From Gambelia wislizenii (taxonomy: Eukaryota > Chordata > Lepidosauria > Squamata > Crotaphytidae), in contig JAUMIR010000003.1 of the NCBI GenBank assembly GCA_030847615.1, forward strand, positions 30,688,501 to 30,752,500: a DNA stretch of 64,000 bases, given 5' to 3'. Below are positions 22,201-34,072 of the stretch, piece by piece. Numbering within the stretch: position 1 is the first letter of the stretch; every line of letters begins with the position of its first letter. A program made the translations under genes and the position numbers. Below the pieces are notes generated by a model that was not told the origin of the DNA, did not search any database, and was given only the letters and a program-made list of their open reading frames with translations.

Positions 22201-24269
22201 AACTTCTTCCCTCATAATCGCCATCACTGTGTTGCAGGTAATGCCATTACTTGTTATCCTTTACTCTAATCTATGTGTGATACTGGAAAATGAAAGAAGG
22301 TACACAACAATTAGATTTGGTATCAAATATGGGATGTGACCATTGCTGAAAAACTAACATGATAGAACCAATTGGTTAGAACAAGAGTGGGAAAATTCAG
22401 GAGTTAATTTTCAACCTGGGAAATCCAGGAGAGACTGCACCATTGGATAGAATGTATCTAATGTGTCCACCACAAAAGGAAATGCTCAAGTATTTTAACT
22501 CTATAAAATGTGTAGGATTGTTTTTTAAAAACATTTTTGTCTGTTGATTGAAAACACAACAAATGCACACATCCACATTCTCATAGAAAGAATAGAGAAA
22601 AGTTTCAGTATAATAAAGGATACAAGATGAAACTTATACAAATCTGTGCATAAGCGGTAGATGATCAAAGGATGGACTGCTTATAGGATGAGGTCCTATA
22701 CCATGCTTGCATAGAGTAAAACCACACACACATTGTTATGTGGTGTTACTTATTATATGTCACAGTGGTCAGGTTTTTGTCCCCTTCCCCATGATATAAC
22801 ATTTTAATAAAGCATTAACTTGAATGGTTGTCTACTTTTAACTTACTTTTTAAAATGCAAGACCCACCCCTGAAGGTAGATTCAACTGAACCTAACAGGT
22901 GATGCAACCACTGCTCTGTGAACATTTTAAAAACCAGTCTTGCATTAAAACCCACAGGGCGCATGCAGCCTCCCAGAAGCACCAATGGTACCTGAGCTCC
23001 CCATAGACCTACATTGTTAGGCTGCTCTTTGTGCTATTACTCTCAGCGTGTTTTTATATTATAGCTCTAGAATATTCTATATAGTCGAATACTTACAGAA
23101 TTTAAAAAAAACTATTCATTTTTTAAAAAGAATAAAAGTATACATATAAAAACAAAGCTGGAGCAAAATCATGAAAGCATCCAAGAATCTTTACATTAGT
23201 GTTATAGACAGGACATTATTTGTATGGTATAACCTGGCTATCTGTGGCAAAATGTTAAGTTATGAATTGGTGAATCAACATGCAAGAAGCTGGAGGGTCT
23301 CACAAGTGTTCATCTTACTGGTGCACTTGTAAGAGCCCAGAAGGACGGGAAGATGTTCAATGCCACTCAAGAGGGATCAGTAGAGTCAGCAATGTTAAGG
23401 TAGAGAGAAGCCAAGTCACTTGCCTGTTGGTCTCAGGAAGGTAATTTGCAACATCTGGGGAAGGGTATGATCATAGCAAGCTTCTTTGGAAGAACTGGCC
23501 AGGAGGAAGGGAAGGCAGAAGGAGCCAGCTGGGCTTTGCAAGCAAACTGGCCAAGCTGAGTGACACCATGCCCTGCAACCCTTCCTGTGATAGTATGCTA
23601 GGAGCAGTTTCAGATGGCTGACCAATCCCACACAGGAGCCTCCCCTATGTAAGGTGAGTCAACAGGTAGCAGGCCTGATCAGCCACTGAAGGGAGCTAGA
23701 TCTAAGGGGCCTAGACTTTTAGAACCCCCAAGAGAAGAATTATGTACTGAAGGGTTCTTTGCATTAAATGAGAGGACAGAGATATACAAATGGCAGAGAC
23801 ATAATGGTGCCTATGGAAAGGTCCATATTAGTCAGGACCTGGTACTGTAAGCAGGTGGGGGGAGAAAAACCCAAGCATGCAGTAGGTGTGTTGCTCAGAT
23901 CCTTACAGACTTACTTGGGTGGGGAAAGTATAAGATGATTTGCATTATTAATTTGTGCTTATGTTTGGCTTGAAGCTGAATGTTAGTTAATGAATTCTGA
24001 GGCTTATCTGGAAATAGCATGTGAAATGAGGATCAATTAATCCTGAACACATTGGCAGGTCATAAACCATGTTTCAGCCTTCCAAACCAAGCAAGACAAC
24101 TATTCAGCAATATCAGCAGTGATATTGAGAGCCTTGTGCTGACCAGAGAAGGCACTTTTAGAACACCAGTAGGGTAAGAATAAGTCTATGGAGACTGTTG
24201 CAGTAGCAATTTTGAGCAACTGTAAACTTGAGTAACTGCCCTGGCTTTGCCCTGGCTTTCCCACTGTAC
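19237..24269. other. 5-kb interval, apparently unique, no gene found
   Basis: The longest stretch without a repeat I can name. Open frames are short and in all six frames (60-77 codons). Near 23,416-23,631 a 71-codon minus-strand frame is Cys- and Leu-rich but not recognised. I could see no exon bordered by plausible splice sites. A conserved non-coding element cannot be excluded by eye. Confidence 0.5.
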
Positions 24270-24470
24270 CTGGTGCTCTCGCACACTACACAAATATAGT
24301 GCAATGATTCCACTTTAACTGCCGTGAGAACATCCAATGGAATCCTTGGATCTGAAGTTCAGGAAGAGGTATTTAGAATTCTCAGCCAGAAAGCTCTAGT
24401 GTCTTACCAGACTTCAAGCCTCAGGATTCCCTGAAAGCTTACCAGACTTCAAGCTTTCAGGATTCTAAAA
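24270..24470. repeat. Possible decayed MITE fragment with a local duplication
   Basis: The words CACACTACACAAATATAGTG and CCACTTTAACTGCCGTGA recall the 218-bp palindromic MITE family but the rest does not align well. At 24,402-24,465 a ~30-bp unit containing CTTACCAGACTTCAAGC is present twice in tandem. Confidence 0.35.
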
Positions 24471-24720
24471 GCTGAAACCTTCCCATTTTGTAATCAGAAA
24501 GGCCTCTTGGAGTACCAGCTGAGATGTGATCTTGACTTTGTCCAGGTCATGATTCCTCTTCCTAAGCAGGCCTCTGACTTTGGGTGCCTCATATTGCAAA
24601 GTGAGTACAGCAGTGATAGGGATGAACTTCTCAGCTTGTTGAGGACTTTGTGGTGACTCAGTCATGGTCTGAGTACAATTAGGGTATCAACAATAGTCCA
24701 TTGACAGGATTCATATAATA
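24471..24720. other. Unassigned; 66-codon minus-strand frame
   Basis: A frame at 24,465-24,665 on the minus strand is hydrophilic and not low-complexity, but I recognise no family. It could be a decayed exon or chance. Confidence 0.25.
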
Positions 24721-25021
24721 TAGGAGATTACCAGATGTGAGGGAATGTGGCAAAAGAAAAAATGTTCCCAACTGCATCAGAAGATCATGAGGAGAACTGA
24801 AAGGGTGACCTGTGCCCTCAGCCATTCCTGGGGTGTAGCGCTGCCGCGGGCAAGGCTTCCCTTTTTCATTGATGTGGACAAGCCGCCAATACAAAGGGAT
24901 GCCTTACTCATAGTTGCACTATGTCCCCGGGACACTGAAGGATGATGCGGTCTGATAATCTGGCCCCTTCCTGTTCTCATTGCAATTTTTGCCACATCTG
25001 ATAATCTCCTAAATCTCTGAT
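24721..25021. mobile_element. Inverted-repeat DNA transposon E (non-autonomous)
   Basis: The termini, TA-GGAGATTACCAGATGTG on the left and CACATCTGATAATCTCC-TA on the right, are clear inverted repeats with TA on both flanks. The interior aligns with transposon D. It is 297 bp long without the TA flanks and encodes nothing. The TA flank would suit a Tc1/mariner-like integrase, whereas element B is flanked by TAA; whether the group is one superfamily is open. Confidence 0.75.
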
Positions 25022-25385
25022 AATGCATCTTCCTTGGATTCGTATTTTATTGGAGTATGGACTTAGGGTTTCATGCTAGAAACATTTTCCCCCACCACCT
25101 GCTTCATGATAGAAAATTTCAAGTAAATTGGTAGTGTCCCCTTCTGAGGATGAGGCAGGTCCTTATACATATCTGGGTCTCTCTACATATCTCTATAGGC
25201 CTCGATAATCCATTAAAACTGAATTTGCATATATGATCCAGGATTTTTGGAATATTGGAACCAATTAATTCTTAAGACATAAAAAACAGACCAAGGGAGT
25301 TTCAGACATCCATACTCAAAATAGTTCATAGCATTATTTTATAACTGTTTTACATACCTTTAGTCAATATTTTATTCCCAGTCAT
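25022..25385. other. No gene recognised
   Basis: Unassigned sequence between transposon E and an L2 tail. Confidence 0.5.
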
Positions 25386-25700
25386 GGAATGCCCTCTCCT
25401 TAGAAGCCCATTAAGTGCAAACATTGATATCATCCTGGCACCAAGTAAAACCTCAACTTTTTTGCTACAGCCTTTTGGGCCAGTTGATTTAATCCATATT
25501 TTGAAGATGGGATTGGTTTTAAATTGTCTTAACTGGTTTTAAATTGTTTCTATGTAACTTGTCAGACTGTTTAATGTACTTTAGCCTGTTTAAATTGCTA
25601 TTTTAAATTGTTTAAAATTCTTAACATTAATTTCATTGTACACTGTCCTAAGATCATCAGATATGGGCTATGATAGAGACATTTTAATAAATAAATCTTT
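25386..25700 (+). mobile_element. L2-type LINE, 3' end
   Basis: Starts with a decayed version of the L2 ORF2 end (the WNALP-like word at 25,386-25,400), followed by the T-rich untranslated region with repeated TTTTAAATTG and the closing TATGGGCTATGATAGAG plus AATAAATAAAT. Strongly 5'-truncated. Confidence 0.6.
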
Positions 25701-26394
25701 GTCATTATAGATCAAACACCTTCTTAAGAATGAATAACTGATATGCAGAATGTTCACTCACATATCATCATGAGCTAATGGTTGATGAACTTATAAAACA
25801 AGCTGGATTTACAAGACTACAACAGGAATCAGTATAAACCAAATGGGTGGTGATCGGGACAATTTCTTATCCCCAAATGACACACATGGCTCATAGAGCT
25901 CAATATACTGAGACATTTGCATTGAAAAAAATGAAGGTGGTAATTCTGAGGTTCATTAATAATGTAATCCTGCATTTAAGGTAATGGCACATCGTTATTG
26001 ATCTGGTAGAATGGTCAATTTTCTGGAAGCTACTAAGGCAATTTTAGCTCATATAACATTTTCCAATAATTCAGAACAGACTGCCCATTAGTTGTTGGTT
26101 CTTCACAAACAGGAAGATGTTTCATTTCTTTCTGCACCTATGCATTTTGCCTAATGCACAGGGTTAAAACATACATGCATTATCTTTGCAACAGAAGTTC
26201 TATTGGAAACTTTCCAACACTAAGAGTAACCATATTTGTTCAAAGGACCAATGTAGAGATGTAACTAAATCTCACCAAGTTCATTTGTCTCGATGGGACA
26301 AGCTGCTTTGGTACATTGAGAATTCATTTCTTGTATAAAGAGAGCCAATCGTAGGCTTATAATGGCAAGGAGGTGGGAAAATTTGGCAAAAGCC
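25701..26394. other. No gene recognised
   Basis: Unassigned AT-rich sequence between two L2 tails. Confidence 0.5.
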
Positions 26395-26745
26395 TGTCAG
26401 CCAGAACTAGGTTGGCAACTGTCACCCAGAAGACATTTTCTTCAGCTGCCCCTAGACTCTGGAATGGCCTTCTGGAATAGATACGACAGTGAAATAGGCT
26501 GTCAGAAATCAAATTAACATTAAAGACTAGTCTCTTCCAGCAGGCCTAGCCACATGATTTTAAAGTGTGAGTTTTAAATTGTGTGTTGACTGTTTTAAAA
26601 TGTCTTGGTTTTACTTGTTCTTTTAAACTGATATATGTTTTTAATTGATACGTACTTTTAACCAATGTTATGTTTATGTGTTAATGTCTTGTTCCCTGCC
26701 TTGATGCATAGGGACAGGTAGGTAAGAAATAAATATTGTTGCTGT
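26395..26745 (+). mobile_element. L2-type LINE, 3' end
   Basis: The word CTAGACTCTGGAATGGCCTT and the following CTCTTCCAGCAGGCCTAGCC correspond to the last codons of L2 ORF2, matching 37,960-38,055 in the long copy. The tail ends TAGGTAAGAAATAAATATTG. Strongly 5'-truncated. Confidence 0.75.
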
Positions 26746-27371
26746 TATAATTGCCCACTTCAGAAGAAATGGAAGCATTCAGAGGCAAAACTAGGTAGCT
26801 TCAGGTGCCCCCCCCCCAGAGTTCCCATGGGTCTTTTTTAATGGCTCCTAGGGCTCTGGAGGGTCACAGAGAGTCACAAGCCACATTTCCCCCCACTCAT
26901 TTCAGTAATCCTTTCAGTTTAGCCCTGGTGTTTTCAGTGCTGCACTTCAGCATCATAATGGGGGGTTGGTGGCAAGACCTCTAAGAATAAGCAAATTCCA
27001 TTTGTCACACCAGTCAATCACAGGATTTTCAGGAGGCAACAGTCTGTTACACTTGCAGATATCTTTAGTCTCTATACACTACACTCAGCTCACAGGGATA
27101 CTAGTTTTTGCACACTCATATCTTATGCCCTCTCCAATGAAGAACTCACTCTCTGAACTTTGCTCCCCCTCCCAGATCTGCAACTAAACATCTTCCCTTT
27201 CTGGAGATCAAGGATTCTTTTCTCTCCTTCAGGAGGAAGGAACTATAGGTGACCTGTGTTTCTCCTAGGGATGATTACATTTCTAAAGGAGGGGGAGTGA
27301 AGACACAGGAGCAACACATCAGGCAAGTACAGGAAGGGAAGTGGGCCAGAAATAGAATCCCATCTAATGAC
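26746..27371. other. No gene recognised
   Basis: Includes a C-run at 26,810-26,818 and short frames only. Confidence 0.5.
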
Positions 27372-27377
27372 ATGATG

Positions 27378-27430
<53 letters not shown>

Positions 27431-27640
27431 TACCCCACCCCTCTGTTAAAAACAATTGGGGTGGCTTACAACAGTTAAAATACAGCAAGGCAGACTAAAA
27501 CCCCTAAGCCCCACCAACCCCCACCCTCCCCCATAAAAAGATATTAAACTAGCATCAAATTAAAATCCACCTAAACTTAAAAGTTACATAAAATAAACAA
27601 ATACAAAAATCAACAGCCAGCGAGTCGGGGTAAAGGGTAA
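27372..27640 (-). mobile_element. L2-type LINE 3' tail with expanded (ATAATG)n
   Basis: On the minus strand the 3' end of an L2-type element ends in a long run of ATTATC/ATAATG units (27,372-27,430) in place of the usual TTA repeat. The element body, marked by GGGGTGGCTTACAACAG, is short. The microsatellite appears to have grown from the LINE tail; it creates spurious repetitive frames on both strands. Confidence 0.7.
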
Positions 27641-27642
27641 AT

Positions 27643-28213
27643 TTCACAGATGGAAACCAGAGCAAATGCGGCCAAGCAATATCAGAGTGTGGCCAAGTTG
27701 GCAAAAGTTATTAATGAAGAAGAAATGACAAATGAGGAGCCTGTTTACATTGCAGAAATAGAGCAGTTTGATATCATTTTATCCGCCATAGTTCTATGCT
27801 ATGGAACCCTGGTATTTGGAGTTTGGTGAGGCACCAGGTTTCTCCGATAGTAAAGGCTAAGTACCTCACAAAACTACAACTATCAGGATTCCATAGGATA
27901 GAACTACAGTGAATAAAATGGTGTCAAACTGCTATGTTTTTGCAGTGTAGACAGGCCCTAGGATATGTTTCAGCAATTTGATTTTGCCTGGGTCTACTGA
28001 GAAGGGCAAGATTCTACTTCCACCTCTCTTTCCTCCCCCTCCCCGAATTAACTGAGTACAAACTACTTCTGTGAACTCTTTTGGCAGCACTGAAAGTAAG
28101 CTGAGGACAAAGGTGGAAAATAAGATGAACAGAGAGAAGCTGGGACGTTTTAAAAGCAGCTGGAGGAGAGAGGATTGAATGGGACTGCCAAATCAGGACA
28201 GTAAGAGGGTATG
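27643..28213 (+). repeat. ~330-bp dispersed repeat, copy 3, interrupted
   Basis: The two halves, 27,643-27,738 and 27,957-28,213, together make up one copy (TTTCACAGATGGAAACC at the start, GACAGTAAGAGGGTATG at the end). A 218-bp palindromic MITE sits between them. Confidence 0.75.
27739..27956. mobile_element. Palindromic ~218-bp MITE, copy 1
   Basis: The ends GCCTGTTTACATTGCAGAAA and the complement of TTTTTGCAGTGTAGACAGGC are inverted repeats, and the palindrome extends inward (GAGCAGTTTGATATC against GGTGTCAAACTGC, TATGCTATGGAACC against GGATTCCATAGGAT). It matches copies at 44,016 and 58,599. No protein is coded. I associate this family with hAT MITEs of squamates, but here no clean 8-bp duplication is visible. 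It lies within the 330-bp repeat and so inserted later. Confidence 0.8.
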
Positions 28214-28667
28214 TGAGAGCAGTGGAATTTAAGGAATGCCTCAGGGAATGGGGATGAACATCTTGGTCAGACTCCTTCCCTCTCACTTCTCTGTCTCATG
28301 TCATTTAGGCAGGCTTTGTTTGCAGAGAGAACTTGGCTGAATTGGTCAACATTAAATTTCAAATATCACCCAGAAAAGGAGAGTAAGGGTTTAAAGTCCT
28401 AACTAAACACATCAAAAGCACTGGGCATTAGGACAGTATAAGAATGTATGCCTGGACTGAATACAAAGGCATTCAGACCCAAACAATTAAGAGTTAAGTA
28501 CTAAATGCCTTATTACTCCAGTCTTTAGTGCCTGCATTGTTCCATTGGTTGAAGAAGCTCACTCTGTTGATTGCTATTGGCTCTAGACATCATTGTGTTC
28601 AGTATCAATGACTATTCATTCCTCTGTCACCCTTTCCATCAGCTGTTGACTTCCAGCCTATCTCTAC
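28214..28667. other. No gene recognised
   Basis: Unassigned sequence ahead of a PLE. Confidence 0.5.
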
Positions 28668-29226
28668 TGAGAAAAATCAGCAGTAGCAGAACATGTTATA
28701 AACCAACCTGGACACAAAATTCTATTTAAAAACATAGAAATTCTGGACCAGGCCAACAACTATCATGTCAGAATGCACAGAGAAGCTATTGAAATCCACA
28801 AACACCTGGACAACTTCAACAGGAAAGAAGAAGCCTTAAAAGTAAACAAAATCTGGCTCCCAGTTTTGAAATACAATGGAATTAAAACTCAACACTTACA
28901 AAGGAATTCCACCCAGGGACAGGGGGATTCCCACCAGATAATGCCCCGTCAACCAACCATGAGCCAAACAGACACTAATAAGCCTTGCATTTCTATACCC
29001 AGAAACTAACCATTCAATTACACAAATTTACATATTCTCCCCTACGGGGGTTGACAACATATAAGCCCCAGGCACACTCCTACCAATCATTCTCTGAAGA
29101 TGCCAGCCACAGATGCAGGTGAAACATCAGAAAGAAACTATCCCAGAACATGGCCTCACAGCCCGGAAAAAAAATCCAAAGAAAATCTATGGATGCTGGC
29201 CATGAAAGCCTTCAAATTCACATTCT
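28668..29226 (+). mobile_element. Penelope-like element, 3' coding end and tail
   Basis: A 5'-truncated PLE. The first bases encode the segment just after the GIY-YIG core (EKSAVAEH), then after a frameshift near 28,745 the frame reads VRMHREAIEIHKHLDNFNRK and VNKIWLPVL, the C-terminus seen in the longer copy at 62.2 kb. The untranslated tail includes GCCAGCCACAGATGCAGGTG and ends near TGAAAGCCTTCAAATTCAC. No catalytic region remains, so the copy is inactive. Confidence 0.88.
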
Positions 29227-30224
29227 ACTGAGGCTGTTTTTTTCTTCTTGTGGGCCAAAAACCCACCTCACAGCGGGTTTCAACTTACACCTAGGCCATT
29301 CCAGCTATGTTTCCTTCATCTGTCTCTGCTGTAACAGTTCATTTCAATGATTCAACTTTTGTAAAGCACCATTTCCTGTCTGAGACTGATAGGTGAGACC
29401 ACAGCTGCCTTAAAGCTGAAGTGAGCTGACAGTGCTTGTAATACCAGAGAGTAGATTTGACCTGCTCTTTTTCAATGGGAGTTCAAAAATAGCTGCTAGG
29501 TTTCAGACAGATTCCCTGACTTGAGTTGACCTCTGAGGTGCATTTAATGAAAAGATGGAGCTAGCAGGATGAATTGCTTGAAAAATAATCTTTCAAAGAG
29601 CTGTTGCAATGACAGTTTATGTGTTCCACATATGCCATGATCCATTTGTCCTCTGCTATGACCACTTGCATAAAGGTCAAATTCATCTATTTGCCATATC
29701 ATTTAAAAAGAAAAAAAAACTCTCAAGGATAGCTCAAGTATCTCCTGTGATACACGGGCTCCTCCAAACTCTTAAAGCAAAAGACATTTTAGAGTATACC
29801 CGGCCATTCTATGAGATCTTGGCTGACATTGGTAAACAAACTTTATGTGAGAGGGTTAAACCAACTTCTAGGGGAAGAATTCATGCCAACACTAGCCACT
29901 TTATTAGTTTAATTCTATTCAGCTATAATTCAAATACCACTTTTCTATTAGAATAATAACCAGACTATCTTACAGTTAAAAGTTAGTCTCAGCTAGAGTA
30001 GATCCACTGAATCTACATGTCATTACTTTTATAAAACTCAGTTGACGTAATAGTGCTATTCTATTTGGAAATAATAATTGAGTTTAGATCTATATTTGAA
30101 CATTCAAATAAAAAAAAGAATACAAAAATTAAAACAACAATGATACTAAGACCTATGGAAACATCTTTATAATATCTGTGGTAAATATTTCATCTTAATA
30201 TATTAAACTTACCCTAAATGCTTA
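29227..30224. other. Unassigned; 115-codon plus-strand frame
   Basis: A frame at 29,609-29,956 includes a lysine run and a hydrophilic stretch (LKAKDILEYTRPFYEILADI). I do not recognise it; it may be a decayed coding fragment or chance. The remaining sequence is AT-rich. Confidence 0.3.
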
Positions 30225-30520
30225 ATTTAAATGATGTCTATCTGTCCAAATCCAGAGATATTTCAGCAAGCAATGCAAACCAATTCAGTTCAATCATTTC
30301 AGTAATATCTCAAGGAACCAGCACACCCAAATACCTATTAGCTTCTGGACAGTACTGAAACCACCATTTGGCAAACAGCCAAGGTAGAGTATTAGCCCCA
30401 ATAGACATAGACTCAGATTTAGTCCAATGAACCAAAAAAGCCCAAGGCTATTGTGATTCTGGCCTAGAAATAAAGAACAAAAAGTCTTCAGCATACAAAA
30501 CTGCCCCATGTTCACATTTC
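30225..30520 (-). mobile_element. L1-type LINE ORF2 fragment (inverted 5' part)
   Basis: On the minus strand the decayed frame resembles the L1 reverse transcriptase region just after the catalytic aspartates: a word like LYAEDFLFFISRP, then WTKSESMSIGANTLPWLF, WWFQYCPEANRYLGV and LDLDR. Stops interrupt it. The next part of the same protein lies on the opposite strand from about 30,640, so the two look like one insertion with an inverted 5' segment. Confidence 0.6.
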
Positions 30521-30639
30521 TATGTATAAACCCAGAGATTGCTTGATTTTGCTTAATTGCCCAGGCCAGTGTTCCAAACTTAGGTTAAATATCAGTGGAG
30601 AAAGGACATCCTGTAGCATACTGCTCTTTTGATGGAAAA

Positions 30640-31290
30640 ATGCAGAAAGTATTTCATTTGCAATTGCTCTCAACCAAGGAGAAAGCTATCTTTGAGGTAT
30701 CTCCCAGGTACATTGTGTATGTTACAAGTTTACTTTCAGAAAACCAATACTGCATTTAGGAAATTTATATGGGAACATTCCCCACTCCATCTTTCACTCA
30801 AAAGGATGCAATTGTAATGTTCAAAAGGTGGGACTTAATTTTCCAGATTTGATTTTTTTTTATCATAAACCGTATCAACTGACTCACAGAAATAGGTGGC
30901 AAGTGTGGGCCAATTTTGGAATCAACATACTTGGAATGCCTTTTGGGAGGGACTGCCTAAGGGTCAGTTTATTTAAGGACAAAAGGGACAGTGCTGGCTA
31001 TGATCTTTGCTACCAAGATAACTTGGTGTTCAATCCTTTGTCAATTACAATTTGATCTGTATGGTCATGCTAAACAAATTCTATGGAATAATTCTAATTT
31101 GTGTTGCAGAGGGGCGGGATAGAAATAAAATTTTATTATTATTATTATTATTTGAAGATTGTAAAACAACCTTTTTAAATGGAAGAAGTGGATTGACTAT
31201 AGGATTTATATTCTTGATCAATTGCTTGGTCCAAACCAAGAATTTTTAATTGTGCAGCCTACCTATCAATTACCCATGGGCTCAGCACAG
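30640..31290 (+). mobile_element. L1-type LINE ORF2 fragment, interrupted
   Basis: Frames on the plus strand read FRKFIWEHSPLHLSLKRMQ, GLNFPDLIFFYHKPYQLTHR and NRWQVW, which match the L1 ORF2 pattern around the conserved FIW and GGL..P segments. Frameshifts separate them. An L2 tail is inserted at 31,108-31,153, and KIVKTTF-like coding sequence resumes after it. The limit at 31,290 is uncertain; weaker L1-like sequence may continue to about 32,050. Confidence 0.65.
31108..31153 (+). mobile_element. L2 tail insertion inside L1
   Basis: GAGGGGCGGGATAGAAATAA followed by (TTA)n matches the end of the long L2 (38,269-38,310). Only about 45 bp was inserted, an extreme 5' truncation. Confidence 0.75.
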
Positions 31291-32388
31291 TAACATTTAC
31301 AATCACACCTTTTTGTGTCTCTGTATGGACCATAGACTCCGAGTGTCCTAGCTACCTCTGTTCTGTTGGAAACATTAATCATATCCTGAAACTGAAACCA
31401 ACAAGTCTAATTTGTTGGAAAGCATTAAATTTGATGTTAATGAAGTTAGAGTGAAGTAGAAGAAATAGATTGTCCAGTGCAAATTAACTAATGGAAAACT
31501 GGCCTGCTTTCAAAATCTCATTAGAACTGAAACAGTGTTGGGTCCAGCAAAATTGGCATTGGAGGTATATTGGCCACAATTAGATCTTTTCAGAAAAAAA
31601 GTTGTCTGCTTCAACTAAATGTTGACAATATAATACAAATAATTCTTCCTTGCAGCATATGATGTAGCTATGTTCACTGGCTACTCTTTTTTGGTTGGAT
31701 GTATAATAACACATTAGCTTTGTATTAGAAAAAAAGGCCTTTGTAGATGCACCTATTTTTAAAATATATTCCTGTGACATTGAATTTAATTGAGGATCAA
31801 CATTGTTGGATTTTTCGTACTTTTACTGTTGCAAAAGGACGTATACGCTAAGGTTGGAAAGATAATTATATTCACCATCTGTTGTTTAATGGATCCAAGA
31901 TACTGCTTTAGGTACACATGAACATGAATTTTATAGAGATCAATTTCAAGAAACTAATTTTAGAAATATGGTCATCTTATATCAATTAATCAATAGTTTG
32001 ATTGTGGTAGAGGGAAATGAAGACAGCCAGGCTGCCTCTATCAATCAGGATGGGATCCACTGAGCAGACCACTTTTTAATGTTGCTTTGAATGAATATAT
32101 GCATTACTATGGTGAATAGTGGGAGAGTGCTTTTCTACTGGAGTGGCCTTTGTGAGAGGAAATATATATGCCACTCTCCATGTAGAGAGGTATTGTCCTT
32201 CTAACAAGATTGTGGTGTTTTTTTTGTTTGTTTGGTTTTTTGGGGGGGGATCAGAATGGGACAATAGTGGGTTTTAGGCTAGTGTTTTATTTCTTCTCCC
32301 AAGAATGAAATTCAGTCTTCCTCCCACCTGCACACACACACATGAGGGCAGAGAGAAGAACCATGAAGCCCATTGCCCATGGAAACCC
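31291..32388. other. Unassigned, possibly decayed L1
   Basis: AT-rich sequence with short frames. Some stretches near 31,830-32,000 could be L1 ORF2 C-terminus but I cannot support this firmly. Confidence 0.3.
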
Positions 32389-32668
32389 ATGGAGCCCTGG
32401 TGGTGCAGTGGTTAAATGCCAGTACTGCAAGTCATCACGTTGCAAGTTCAATTCCAGCAGGCTCCAAGGTTCACTCAACCTTCCATCCTTTCGTAGGTCG
32501 GTAAAATGAGTACCCAGCTTGTGGGGGTAATTAGCTAAAAAACATTGGAAACTGCTTAATGCAGTGTAGATGTGTAAATAGCTATTGCTTAAAAACAATT
32601 TGTAAGCCGCTCTGATAGCCTTGTGGCTGAAGAGTGGGGTATAAATAAATAAATAAATAAATACATTG
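32389..32668 (+). mobile_element. tRNA-derived SINE
   Basis: Begins GGAGCCCTGGTGGTGCAGTG, which contains a polymerase III A box (TGGTGGTGCAGTGG), followed by a degraded B box (GCAAGTTCAATTCC). The body has CCTTCCATCCTTTCGTAGG and the tail reads CTCTGATAGCCTTGTGG, GCTGAAGAGTGGGGTATAAA and (AAAT)n. A second copy on the minus strand lies at 59,952-60,166. The tail resembles L2-type LINE ends, which would supply the reverse transcriptase. Confidence 0.85.
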
Positions 32669-34072
32669 CATGAAGTCCAATAGATTAACTTTGGCCAGCA
32701 ATATAGATAATTAGAATTCTTAGTTGCTTTAAACAAATAACTATAAAGCAAAGTTTATTGTCCTTAGCATCAGATAGGGTCAAATTAAACAGAAGATTCT
32801 TTTCAGACTCTGACCGAGGTAATGAAGCAATAACCATTTTCTATTTTATTATGGATGGTGTAAGATGCTATTTTTAGCACAGAACCACAAAAGAAATGCC
32901 ATTCCTATCTTAATCACCCTTTTTGGCTTTGAAACAGCCAAAACATTACTAATCAAATGTGGTTTATATATCTCTGTCTCTCTATATTGTAGCCTTGGGT
33001 GAGAGTTTCACTGCCAAGTCTCAATATATTGCAGTCTCCCCAATCCTGGGTTGTTAACCCATACTGATGTGGCTTTAATGGAGATGCTGGCAAAGGGTTT
33101 GTCAACTCAGCAGCTTCCATATATATGACTGTTGATTTGGGAAGCAGGAGCCTTGCTCTTCATTCATAATGAGTGTGCCTTCCAGCTTTGAATTTGTGTT
33201 CACTATGGGTGAATAAAAATGCACTTGTTTATTTGTATTTTCGGTGGCATGAATACATCCCAATGGCTACATATAAGCTCAGGGCTTAGGCCAATCAAAG
33301 TTAAGCACTTTGAAGTTCCATCCATGCCAATGACAGAGGTAAATGTGTGTTCAACTCCCTCCCACTGAAATGAATGGGATTCAGTCATGTTTAACTTCAG
33401 ATGGAATCAGCTCACAATAGTTCAGGCAACATGAGCCTTAGGAAAATCTGGCTATATATAGAAACAGAGACCTCATCAAATAGAGGATTCAGGATTCAAC
33501 AAAATAAATGCCACAACAAATTAAAAAAACAGTGATGAAGATTATGTTGGCCAGAATTCTGGTGGTGCTTTACCCTATATGTACATTCTGTTAGAGAAGT
33601 GCTTGGGCATTTCTGTGGGTTAGGAACACCCACATTCAGTTCAAAGTTGCAGAAGTAGAGTTGTACATGTTGATACTATGGATGGAAAAAATGTTCAAAG
33701 AATCAAGGGGAAAATGAGAGAGGGGCTTCCAGAAACCCTAACAAAGAGGATCCTCCTCAAGCCTCTTTCTTGTTTTTCCCCCATTGCTTTCCCACTCACC
33801 CCAAGCCAAACCCACCCTTTTCCTACCCCCTCTAAAACAACCATGTAGTGTCTGGCAGGAGGTGGGGTCTGCTGATTGAGAAAGATCACCACGAGTGTAG
33901 CCTGTGCAGCATGGTGACATCATTCGGCATGACCTCTCAAGGACCCCCAGGAGGTTCCAAAGAGTGTCTACAATGATGTACACTAGCTATGACATGCAAT
34001 ACTCCTTGCTCAACCTCTTATATATCCCCTCTCCCCACATGGCCATGTGGGTAGGAGGGGAGCAACAAAGAA
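32669..34072. other. No gene recognised
   Basis: Unassigned. Short frames on the minus strand near 33,695-33,983 overlap in different frames and look accidental. Confidence 0.5.

Noticed and set aside
27243..27488. Tyr-His or Met-Ile repeat peptides on both strands
   Set aside because: Translations of the (ATAATG)n tract.
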